From positions 62,001 through 126,000 of the forward strand of contig CAAEWE010000040.1 in NCBI GenBank assembly GCA_900759665.1: a stretch of 64,000 nucleotides of DNA. Direction: 5' to 3'. This document shows positions 23,688 to 30,574 of this stretch, piece after piece. The position numbers and the translations under genes were made by a program. The first letter of the stretch is position 1, and each line of letters starts with the position of its first letter. Under the pieces are notes generated by a model, which saw only the letters and a list, made by a program, of their open reading frames with translations, searched no databases and was not told the DNA's origin. The stretch comes from Lachnospiraceae bacterium. Its GTDB lineage: Bacteria; Bacillota; Clostridia; Lachnospirales; Lachnospiraceae.

Positions 23688-25091
23688 ATGTTAAAGTCGA
23701 GAAGATTTAAAAAGAAAGCAGTTTGTTTAGGACTCACAGCGACATTGATCGCCGGATTTACCGTGACATTTGTAGTTCCTACAGCAGCGAACATCTGCCG
23801 TGAACTGAATATGGCAGGGATTTCTCTTTCTCTGGACAAATTTTCATCTAATAATAAGGATTCCATTATAAATTCATCGGTTTCCCAGCCGGCAGAGACT
23901 GCCACAGAGACGGCGGTATCAGCTACGCCTGAGGCGACAGCACAGACAACAGCAGAGCCTGCCAAGGAGACAGAGAAGAAGACACCGAAAAATAACGGAC
24001 AGCCAAAGCGTGTGGACAGAGGTCTTGTCACAGATATGGATGTGAAAGCAATCTCTACCGCCAGTGATTATGTTCATATCCGTAAAAAGCCAACAACACA
24101 TAGTAAGATTGTCGGCAGACTGTATAAGGGTTGTTCTGCAGATATTTTAAAGACCAAAAAAGGCTGGGTTAAGATTCGTTCCGGTAATGTAACCGGTTAT
24201 ATTAAGAAAAGCTATCTTGCGATCGGTGACAAGGCAAAGAAGATGATCGGCAAGTATGGTCAGAAATATGTCCGTGTTAAGACAACGGTTGTTACTTTGA
24301 ATGTTCGTAAGAGACCAAGTATTAAGTCTAAGATCCTGACACAGATTCCGATTGAGGAAAATTACGACGTACTCAGATCAAACGATCACTGGTACAAGAT
24401 TGAGATTGATGGAGATACCAAGGGATATGTCCGTAAGGAATATGTAACACTTCACGTGAGATTTAAAAAAGCAAAGTCTATGGCAGAGATTAAGGCAGAG
24501 CATCGCAGAAGGCTTGCGGCTAAGCGGGCAGAGAGACAGAGACTTGCAGCACTTGCAGCATCCCGTTCTTCCAGCAGCTCAAGCAGTTCTTCCTCAAGCA
24601 GCAGCTCAAGCTCCAGAAGATCTTCCTCACGTAGCAGCTATAGCTCACGCAGAAGTTCAAGTTCCAGCAGTTCCTCCTCAAGCAGCTCAAGTTCAAGCAG
24701 CTCAAGCTCCAGCACGGCTTCAGCAACAGGATCGACAGGATCTGATATTGCAAATTATGCATTGAAGTTTGTAGGAAATCCGTATAGATGGGGAGGCACA
24801 AGTCTTACCGGTGGTGCAGACTGTTCCGGATTTACCATGACAATTTACGGACAGTATGGATACGGTCTTCCACATTCCTCTGCTGCACAGGCAGGGTGTG
24901 GAAGAAGTGTTAGTCTTTCCAGCGTACAGCCAGGAGATCTGATCTTCTATAAGCATGGTGGCAGTATTGGACATGTTGCAATGTATATTGGTGGTGGACG
25001 TGTTGTACATGCCCAGTCAAGACGTACCGGTATTACGACATCCAGCATGTATTACAATCAGCCGGCATGTGCAAGACGTATTGTAGGTTGA
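23688..25091 (+). CDS. Secreted NlpC/P60 peptidoglycan hydrolase with SH3 repeats and poly-Ser linker
   Basis: This 467-residue wall enzyme should cut peptide stems of peptidoglycan. It has a signal segment (about residues 10-30), a Thr/Glu/Ala-rich spacer, two bacterial SH3 domains (about 115-180, with VHIRKKPTTHSKIVGRL, and 195-255, with LNVRKRPSIKSKI), a charged Arg/Ala helix, a Ser-dominated linker of about 60 residues, and a C-terminal NlpC/P60 domain. The catalytic Cys lies in GADCSGF, and the His in GHVAMYIGGG. The linker is written with mixed AGC/TCC/TCA/TCT codons, so it is not a simple trinucleotide expansion. Expression is probably strong given the consensus promoter. Confidence 0.9.
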   Translation: MLKSRRFKKKAVCLGLTATLIAGFTVTFVVPTAANICRELNMAGISLSLDKFSSNNKDSIINSSVSQPAETATETAVSATPEATAQTTAEPAKETEKKTPKNNGQPKRVDRGLVTDMDVKAISTASDYVHIRKKPTTHSKIVGRLYKGCSADILKTKKGWVKIRSGNVTGYIKKSYLAIGDKAKKMIGKYGQKYVRVKTTVVTLNVRKRPSIKSKILTQIPIEENYDVLRSNDHWYKIEIDGDTKGYVRKEYVTLHVRFKKAKSMAEIKAEHRRRLAAKRAERQRLAALAASRSSSSSSSSSSSSSSSSRRSSSRSSYSSRRSSSSSSSSSSSSSSSSSSSSTASATGSTGSDIANYALKFVGNPYRWGGTSLTGGADCSGFTMTIYGQYGYGLPHSSAAQAGCGRSVSLSSVQPGDLIFYKHGGSIGHVAMYIGGGRVVHAQSRRTGITTSSMYYNQPACARRIVG

Positions 25092-25136
25092 TAAATTGAC
25101 AAGAATAATGAAATATGCTATATTTTATTTATACGA

Positions 25137-25167
25137 AGGCGTAGTTTTTTTAAAACTACGCCTTTTT
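25137..25167 (+). terminator. Terminator after NlpC/P60 gene
   Basis: AAGGCGTAGTTTT and AAAACTACGCCTT form a long perfect stem followed by a run of T. Classic intrinsic terminator. Confidence 0.88.
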
Positions 25168-25193
25168 TCTGATGAAACACAAAATAATTAAGC

Positions 25194-25219
25194 GATGTCC
25201 ATAAAATTGGATGTCCATA
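25194..25219 (+). promoter_or_regulatory. Direct repeat before the Lrp-family gene
   Basis: GATGTCCATA occurs twice (25194-25203 and 25210-25219), 16 bases start to start, ending 20 bases before the start codon and just before the ribosome site. The position suits an autoregulatory operator; Lrp proteins often control themselves, but no binding evidence exists. Confidence 0.35.
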
Positions 25220-25238
25220 GAATGGGAGGTTATTGCGA

Positions 25239-25688
25239 ATGAAGAAAAATGAATTGGATCATATTGATTACGAAATATTAAAAATGCTGCAGGAGAATGC
25301 AAGAATACCATTGAAGGAGATTGCGGCACAGGTGTATCTTTCTTCTCCTGCAGTATCCGCCCGCATAGAGACGCTGATGAATAAAGGATATATTGAGGGA
25401 TTTCATGCACAGATCAATCCCCAGGTCATGGGATATCATATTAAAGCTTTTATCAATCTGGAGGTTACTCCTCAGGATAAAAAGAAGTTTTACCCATTTA
25501 TAAAGGAGTGTAAAAATGTTGTGGAGTGCAATTGCGTCACGGGAGATTATTCCATGCTTCTGGAGGTGCTTTTTCACAGTACAGCGGAATTGGATCAGTT
25601 TATCGGAGAACTGCAGGAATACGGAAGAACGAATACCCTGATCGTGTTCTCTACATCTGTAGAGCATCGGGGAGTGATCATCGAGTAG
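25239..25688 (+). CDS. Lrp/AsnC family transcriptional regulator
   Basis: This 149-residue regulator has the standard layout: an N-terminal winged HTH (LDHIDYEILKMLQENARIP through LSSPAVSARIETLMNKGYI, about residues 5-52) and a C-terminal RAM/ligand-binding domain (INLEVTPQDKKKFYPFIKE, then VVECNCVTGDYSMLLEV, about 65-140). Such proteins sense amino acids and bind DNA as octamers. ATG 25239 has GGGAGGT eight bases upstream, better than the TTG at 25233. It is a single gene; no adjacent amino-acid gene reveals the effector. Confidence 0.88.
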   Translation: MKKNELDHIDYEILKMLQENARIPLKEIAAQVYLSSPAVSARIETLMNKGYIEGFHAQINPQVMGYHIKAFINLEVTPQDKKKFYPFIKECKNVVECNCVTGDYSMLLEVLFHSTAELDQFIGELQEYGRTNTLIVFSTSVEHRGVIIE

Positions 25689-25794
25689 ATGTAGAATTGT
25701 GGAGGACTCCTGTTACATATGAATCTGCAGTCAAAGGATTACCCGGAAGATCTGTCCGGGTACACCGGATATCAGCAGAGGAAGAAACGAAAAG

Positions 25795-25822
25795 TTGATT
25801 TTTTTGAATTATTGTATATAAT
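25795..25822 (+). promoter_or_regulatory. Promoter for the zinc-ribbon gene
   Basis: TTGATT (-35) and TATAAT (-10) with a 16-base spacer. A transcript from here would start near 25829, just before the hairpin at 25857. Confidence 0.5.
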
Positions 25823-25856
25823 AATAGATATCTAGCAGAAATGTATTGGATCAAAG

Positions 25857-25885
25857 TGCTTCCGGAGATGACGGGAGCATTTTTC
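25857..25885 (+). terminator. Leader hairpin with T-run directly before a ribosome site
   Basis: TGCTTCCG and CGGGAGCA pair (one G:T) around GAGATGA, followed by TTTTTC; AGGAGG starts three bases later. Its place between promoter and ribosome site suggests attenuation or ribosome-site control of the zinc-ribbon gene. It could alternatively just end upstream transcripts. Confidence 0.4.
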
Positions 25886-25901
25886 ACAGGAGGTAATGAT
25901 T

Positions 25902-26249
25902 ATGGCATTTTTTGACAGTATGAAGGAGACTCTGACCACGGCGGGCAGAGATGTGAGTCAGAAGGCAAAGGAAGTATCCGGAGTAGCAAAGCTGAAACTG
26001 GATATTAAATCCAGGGAGGATGCATTAAATAAAGAGTATATTGCTCTGGGCAAGCGTTATTATGATATGCATAAGGAAGGCGAAGTGGCAGATGAGCAGA
26101 TGGCCAGTATCAGCTCGCTTTTAAATGAAATTGCGGATCTTAAAGAGGAAGTTGCACGGATCCAGGGTGGCAGCAGTTGTCCGCAGTGTGGTGCGGTCAT
26201 TCCGGATGGTGCGGCATTCTGCAGTAAGTGCGGAGCGAAGATACAGTAG
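25902..26249 (+). CDS. Small coiled-coil protein with C-terminal zinc ribbon
   Basis: This 115-residue cytoplasmic protein has an amphipathic N-terminal helix (AFFDSMKETLTTAGRDVSQKAKE in outline), a helical middle part (about residues 28-85, LKLDIKSREDALNKEYIALGKRYYDMHKEGE), and a C-terminal zinc ribbon with CPQCG and CSKCG (about 92-112). Similar small zinc-ribbon proteins are common in Clostridia and have no assigned role. ATG 25902 follows AGGAGGTAATGATT. A leader hairpin and own promoter suggest independent control. Confidence 0.7.
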   Translation: MAFFDSMKETLTTAGRDVSQKAKEVSGVAKLKLDIKSREDALNKEYIALGKRYYDMHKEGEVADEQMASISSLLNEIADLKEEVARIQGGSSCPQCGAVIPDGAAFCSKCGAKIQ

Positions 26250-26333
26250 TGAAACGGGATGGTCAGAATACTGTCCCAAGGAAATAGATATTAAGTGTGC
26301 AATCGAATCATTGCTGCACGAAGAGTTTATACA

Positions 26334-26378
26334 AAACAATCTGGAATAGTTCGAAAATATTTCAGATTGTTTTTTTTG
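26334..26378 (+). terminator. Terminator after the zinc-ribbon gene
   Basis: ACAATCTG and CAGATTGT form a perfect outer stem around AATAGTTCGAAAATATTT-like sequence, followed by seven T. Between here and the ldh start nothing else was recognised. Confidence 0.75.
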
Positions 26379-26529
26379 TTATTCGATTTTGAAACCTGTA
26401 TCATCATATTATTTATATTTCGGGAAATAATAATCATGCTATGAAGTGTCTGGCAGATTGCAGTGCTGCTGGGATCAATAAAGTTGTCTGTACTGTTTTA
26501 TGGACAACGAGAAAGGGCTGGTTAGAAAT

Positions 26530-27468
26530 ATGAATAGTAGAAAAGTAGCAATTATCGGATGTGGATATGTAGGAGCAGCGACGGCATTTTCCATTATGCA
26601 GAGCGGTTTGTTTTCGGAGATGGTACTGCTTGATGTGGATCAGAAAAAGGCGGAGGGAGAGGCTATGGATATCATGCATGGCATGCCGTTTGCCATGCCG
26701 ATCCATATTCATGCCGGAAATTATGATGATATCGCAGACAGTGCCATTATTATTGTTACTGCAGGATGTAATCAGAAGCCGGAGGAGTCCAGGCTGGATC
26801 TGGTTCACAAAAATATTGGGATTTACCGCGAGATCATGGGGGAGATCGCAGCGAGGGAGGTTGAGGGCATTCTTCTGGTTGTGTCAAATCCCGTAGATAT
26901 TCTCACCTATGCAGCGTGGAAATTCTCGGGTTTGCCGAAACAGCGGGTGATGGGATCCGGTACGGTGCTTGATACGGCACGGTTAAAATGTATGCTGGGG
27001 AATGAACTGGGAGTGGATGCGAGAAGTGTACATGCGTTTATTATCGGAGAACACGGGGATAGTGAGCTGGCGGTATTTAGCAGTGCAAATGTATCCGGGA
27101 TTGACTTGAAGGATTTTTATGATATGTGCCAGCCGGATGAGTATCAGGATGATACGGAACGAATCTATGACCAGGTAAAGGCCAGTGCTTACAAGATCAT
27201 TGAAAGCAAAAAGGCGACGTATTTTGGTGTGGCAATGGCGGTGTGCCGTATCTGTGAATGTATTATGCGGAATGAGCACTCTATACTGACGGTGTCCGGG
27301 GTTGTGGAAGGGCAGTACGGAGCCAGCGATATGGCTTTGAGCCTGCCTGCAATTGTGGGCAGCCAGGGGGTGGAACAGATCATTCAGATCGAGCTGGATA
27401 AAAAAGAAGAGCAGCAGCTTCAGGAGTCGATCCGTGTGCTGGAAGACGTGCTGGACGAATGCATGTAA
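26530..27468 (+). CDS. ldh: L-lactate dehydrogenase
   Basis: The enzyme interconverts pyruvate and L-lactate with NADH in the cytoplasm. The 312-residue protein shows the Rossmann motif GCGYVGAAT, the substrate-specificity loop TAGCNQKPEESRLDLV (Gln and Arg typical of lactate rather than malate dehydrogenase), VSNPVDILTY, MGSGTVLDTARL and the catalytic-His motif GEHGDSELAVFS. All key residues are present. ATG 26530 was preferred to ATG 26500, which has no ribosome site; GAAAGGG lies about 12 bases before 26530. Single gene; convergent with the next gene. Confidence 0.9.
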   Translation: MNSRKVAIIGCGYVGAATAFSIMQSGLFSEMVLLDVDQKKAEGEAMDIMHGMPFAMPIHIHAGNYDDIADSAIIIVTAGCNQKPEESRLDLVHKNIGIYREIMGEIAAREVEGILLVVSNPVDILTYAAWKFSGLPKQRVMGSGTVLDTARLKCMLGNELGVDARSVHAFIIGEHGDSELAVFSSANVSGIDLKDFYDMCQPDEYQDDTERIYDQVKASAYKIIESKKATYFGVAMAVCRICECIMRNEHSILTVSGVVEGQYGASDMALSLPAIVGSQGVEQIIQIELDKKEEQQLQESIRVLEDVLDECM

Positions 27469-27499
27469 AGACCTAGGGCTGCTGGTTCCAAAAGGACTA

Positions 27500-28774
27500 T
27501 TAATTTTTTAATGCGGTGACAGGGACTACAAAAACACCATCCTCCCGCTGATAAGCGGCGTTGGATAAGCCGCAGACCACGCAGAGGGAAACAGGTTCTT
27601 TGCCGCCGTCCTTCCGGATATCCTGACGGATCTTGAGAAGATTTGCGGCAGCGGCATCGATCTGATGGGCGCCCAGTTTAATCTCAAATCCGCACCATTG
27701 ACCATCCGGCAGGGAGATCACAGCATCCATTTCATTGCCGGCGTAGTCCTGATAATGGAAAAGCTCTGCGTCAAAGGATTCTGCATATATTTTCAGATCC
27801 CGTTCACAGAGGGATTCAAACAAAAATCCAAGGGTGTTCAGATTCTGTAAAAGCATATCAGGTGTGGCTTTGAGCAGGGAGGCGGCAAGGGACGGATCGG
27901 ACAAATGACGTTTTTCTGCCTGTTTGACACGGACGGACGAACGGAGTTTTGTTTCGTAGGGTCTTTGGTTATCAGTCAGAAAAAGGCGGTCGAAAATATC
28001 CAGATAACCCGCAACGGTCTCTACATCAATATCTTCATCATCGATCTCCTTAATGTCGTTTTTCAGTTTTTTGTTGGTGGCGGTTGTTGCTTCGTTTCGG
28101 GCGAGAGAGCGGAGCAGCAGTTCCATTTTGTGTTTATCACGTTTGACATTGTCGATCCGGTAAATGTCATCATCAAGAACAGCCTGCAGATACTGGGCGG
28201 GCAGATGGGCAGCCTGCTTTAGCGGGGTAGCCTGATTGGCGGGCCAGCCACCTCGGATAATGTAGTCGATGATCCGGCGCAGATCCACTTCGCCGGATAA
28301 TACCGGCGTGATCGTTCCATGGCAGATATCTGCAAGAGATACCTGTCCGCTGGAGCCACCGCTTTCGAACAAAGACATTGGGCGCATGCGCAGTTTGGCA
28401 ATTCTTCCGGCACCGCTGTGAAGAATACCCTTATGCTGAGGGGTTGCCGAACCGGTCAGAATGAATTGTCCTTTATCGCTGGTCTGATCCACCTTGAAGC
28501 GTACTGCATCCCAAAGAGATGGAACCTCCTGCCATTCGTCGATCAGACGGGGGGCTGTTCCCTCCAGAACAAGCGAGGGTGTCATCTGGGCGAGCTGCCG
28601 GTTTTGGAAATTGCCGTTTGGATCTCCCAGCATGATCCGGCTGCCACAATGATGGATGGAAGTCCAGGTTTTACCACACCATTTCGGTCCCTCAATGCAA
28701 AGTGCACCAAAGGTGTCAAGATATTCTAATATTAAGCTGTCAATCAGACGTGGTTTGTAATTTTTTGGTTCCAT
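27500..28774 (-). CDS. DUF4143-type AAA ATPase
   Basis: This 424-residue protein has an N-terminal AAA domain with a P-loop GPKWCGKTW (about residues 28-36), RLIDEWQEVPSLW as Walker B region and FILTGSATP as sensor, then a winged-helix-like middle, and a C-terminal DUF4143 domain with a PD-(D/E)XK-like core (NEMDAVISLPDGQWCGFEIKLG, Asp, Glu and Lys in order). The family is widespread and mobile; its cellular function is unknown. ATG 28774 is chosen because GGAGG lies 11 bases upstream; a GTG at 28804 is the alternative. Its promoter is overlapped by a 23-bp repeat array. Confidence 0.82.
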   Translation of the reverse strand: MEPKNYKPRLIDSLILEYLDTFGALCIEGPKWCGKTWTSIHHCGSRIMLGDPNGNFQNRQLAQMTPSLVLEGTAPRLIDEWQEVPSLWDAVRFKVDQTSDKGQFILTGSATPQHKGILHSGAGRIAKLRMRPMSLFESGGSSGQVSLADICHGTITPVLSGEVDLRRIIDYIIRGGWPANQATPLKQAAHLPAQYLQAVLDDDIYRIDNVKRDKHKMELLLRSLARNEATTATNKKLKNDIKEIDDEDIDVETVAGYLDIFDRLFLTDNQRPYETKLRSSVRVKQAEKRHLSDPSLAASLLKATPDMLLQNLNTLGFLFESLCERDLKIYAESFDAELFHYQDYAGNEMDAVISLPDGQWCGFEIKLGAHQIDAAAANLLKIRQDIRKDGGKEPVSLCVVCGLSNAAYQREDGVFVVPVTALKN

Positions 28775-28897
28775 GATAATCCTGTCCTCCATCCTTTTTG
28801 ACACCGCTGTGTCTGTTTTGCAGTATATCTGATAATAAGTATTTGCGGGTTTGGTCTATTTTAAACAAGACACCTTAAGACTGTAATTCTAATAAAT

Positions 28898-28926
28898 AGT
28901 ATAATCCAATCCGACAGATTTTGCAA
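28898..28926 (-). promoter_or_regulatory. Promoter of the DUF4143 ATPase gene inside the repeat array
   Basis: On the minus strand TTGCAA (-35, 28921-28926) and TATACT (-10, 28898-28903) are 17 bases apart. The spacer is almost entirely repeat unit 1 of the 23-bp array, so anything binding the array would contact the promoter. Confidence 0.5.
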
Positions 28927-29037
28927 TATCAACCCGACAGATTTTGGAGTTTCAACCCGACAGATTTTGTGAAGCCAACCCGATAGATTTTGGAATATCA
29001 ACCCGATAGATTTTGACATATCAACCCGACAGATTTG
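28907..29037. repeat. Six 23-bp direct repeats (iteron-like array)
   Basis: A 17-base unit CAACCCGACAGATTTTG recurs six times with exactly 23-base periodicity (starts at 28907, 28930, 28953, 28976, 28999, 29022), separated by 6-base variable spacers. Units 4 and 5 read GATAGA instead of GACAGA, unit 1 has AATCC for AACCC, and unit 6 lacks one T. The array lies between the divergent DUF4143 ATPase and NrtR genes, covering the ATPase promoter; it ends about 40 bases before the NrtR -35. It is too tight for CRISPR and looks like an operator or iteron cluster. Confidence 0.85.
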
Positions 29038-29077
29038 TTAAAGGGAGTGAAATTTTGCGTAAAATTTAAAAAAATGC

Positions 29078-29105
29078 TTGACATAATACTCGGATAGAGT
29101 ATAAT
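29078..29105 (+). promoter_or_regulatory. Promoter of the NAD salvage operon
   Basis: TTGACA (-35) and TATAAT (-10) with a 16-base spacer. The spacer and -10 are covered by the first NrtR-type palindrome. Confidence 0.8.
29086..29102 (+). promoter_or_regulatory. NrtR-type operator 1
   Basis: ATACTC-GGATA-GAGTAT is a perfect inverted repeat sitting between and over the -35/-10 elements. Binding here would block RNA polymerase. The gene just downstream encodes an NrtR-family regulator, so autoregulation is the natural reading. Confidence 0.65.
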
Positions 29106-29115
29106 AAACCACATA

Positions 29116-29132
29116 ATACTCAAATTGAGAAT
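29116..29132 (+). promoter_or_regulatory. NrtR-type operator 2
   Basis: ATACTC-AAATT-GAGAAT repeats operator 1 with one mismatch and the same 5-base centre. It lies 30 bases further on, about three helical turns, so two dimers would bind on the same face of the DNA. Confidence 0.6.
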
Positions 29133-29156
29133 TGCGAAAAAAAGGGGAGATTGCAT

Positions 29157-29921
29157 TTGGACATGCGGGATCGAAACGGAATGACAGAGACGGAATTTTT
29201 ACGGCAGTATGACCCGGATCGTTATGAGAAGCCGGCCGTGACAGTGGATATGCTGATCTTTACGGTAAATCCGGAGAAGGACTACTCGCTGGAACTGTTG
29301 ATGATCGAGAGAGGAGGTCATCCTTATCTGGGAAAGTGGGCAATTCCCGGAGGCTTTGTGGAGATGGATGAGTCTCTGGAGCAGGCGGCAGCCAGAGAGC
29401 TGAAGGAGGAGACGGATCTGTCGGACATTTATATGGAACAGCTATTTACTTTTGGGGATGTGGGAAGAGATCCCAGGATGCGCGTGATCTCTGTGGCATA
29501 TATGGCTCTGGTGCCCAAGGACAAGCTTCATCCGGTGGCAGGGGATGATGCAGCAAAGGTCAGATGGTTCACGGTAAAGATGGTGGAGGATGGAAGCCTG
29601 GTTTTGCTGACAGACGAAATGACATTGACGGAGGGAGACATTGCCTTCGATCACGAGAAGGTTATTAAGACTGCACTGCAGAGGCTGAAAAATAAAGTAG
29701 AGTACACCGACATTGCCTTTGAACTGGCTGGAGAGGAGTTTACATTAACACAGCTTCAGTCGATTTACGAGGCGGTTCTCGGGAGAAAACTGCATAAGTC
29801 AAATTTCCGCAGGAGTATAGCAGACCGTGTGGAAAAGACCGGAGAAAAGGAGACCAAAAGCTCAAACCGCCCGTCGTGTCTGTATCGTAAGAAAAGTGGA
29901 GAATGGGAGCATCGTTTTTGA
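29157..29921 (+). CDS. nrtR: NrtR-type Nudix transcriptional regulator of NAD metabolism
   Basis: This roughly 254-residue protein joins an N-terminal Nudix domain (about residues 15-150) to a C-terminal winged helix (about 165-240, TDIAFELAGEEFTLTQLQSIYEA then LHKSNFRRSI). NrtR proteins sense ADP-ribose or NAD-derived ligands and repress NAD synthesis genes. The Nudix box is nearly canonical (GGFVEMDESLEQAA then RELKEETDL, with Asp replacing the last Gly), so hydrolysis may be weak or lost. Genes downstream encode pncA-like and pncB enzymes, and two matching palindromes lie in the promoter. TTG 29157 has GGGGAGA at best spacing; ATG 29163 is an alternative. Confidence 0.87.
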   Translation: MDMRDRNGMTETEFLRQYDPDRYEKPAVTVDMLIFTVNPEKDYSLELLMIERGGHPYLGKWAIPGGFVEMDESLEQAAARELKEETDLSDIYMEQLFTFGDVGRDPRMRVISVAYMALVPKDKLHPVAGDDAAKVRWFTVKMVEDGSLVLLTDEMTLTEGDIAFDHEKVIKTALQRLKNKVEYTDIAFELAGEEFTLTQLQSIYEAVLGRKLHKSNFRRSIADRVEKTGEKETKSSNRPSCLYRKKSGEWEHRF

Positions 29922-29938
29922 CAGAGAGGAGATCAGTT

Positions 29939-30457
29939 ATGGGTAAGGTGTTAGTTGTAGTAGATATGCAGAATGATTTCGTTTCCGGCAGTCTCGGGAC
30001 AAAGGAAGCACAGGCGGTCGTGCCGGCAGTTGTGGCAAAGATCAAAGAGTATCAGGAAAAAGGAGACCGGGTGGTATATACATATGACACCCATGAGGAG
30101 AATTATCTGGAGACGCAGGAAGGGCGAAACCTGCCGGTAAAGCATTGTATTCGTGGAACCTGGGGCTGGGAGCTTGCGGATGAGATTGACGAACTGGCAG
30201 AGGAGGCAGACAAGTATGAGAAGCCAACCTTTGGAAGCCGCCGGCTGATGGAGGATCTGGCAGAGTGGAAGCCGGATGAGATTGAGTTTGTGGGGTTGTG
30301 TACGGATATCTGTGTGGTATCCAATGTGCTTGGGACGAAAGCGTGGCTGCCGGAGACGCCATTGGTTGTGGACAGCAGCTGCTGTGCCGGGGTTACACCG
30401 GAGAGCCATGAGGCGGCACTGGCGACCATGCGGTCATGCCAGGTAAAGATAGTATAA
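29939..30457 (+). CDS. pncA: Nicotinamidase-like cysteine hydrolase
   Basis: The 172-residue enzyme belongs to the isochorismatase/nicotinamidase family. The catalytic triad is visible as Asp9 (VVVDMQNDF), Lys96 (EKPTFGS) and Cys125 (GLCTDICVVSN). The likely reaction is nicotinamide to nicotinate, because the next gene uses nicotinate and the previous one is the NAD regulator NrtR. ATG 29939 follows GAGAGGAGATC, 17 bases after nrtR. Other amide substrates cannot be excluded from sequence alone. Confidence 0.85.
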   Translation: MGKVLVVVDMQNDFVSGSLGTKEAQAVVPAVVAKIKEYQEKGDRVVYTYDTHEENYLETQEGRNLPVKHCIRGTWGWELADEIDELAEEADKYEKPTFGSRRLMEDLAEWKPDEIEFVGLCTDICVVSNVLGTKAWLPETPLVVDSSCCAGVTPESHEAALATMRSCQVKIV

Positions 30458-30574
30458 ATACTGTGTGGACGAGGGGTGAAGATAAGCAGCAATGGAGTGA
30501 TCCGTGACATCAGTTGAAGAAGGAAAGTGTTTATAAAGACGGGCAGGGTGCTATATAGAAAGGTCGTGATAGCG

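Noticed and set aside
28907..29037. CRISPR array
   Set aside because: Units are 17 bases and spacers only 6 bases, with no cas genes nearby; this is an operator or iteron-type repeat.
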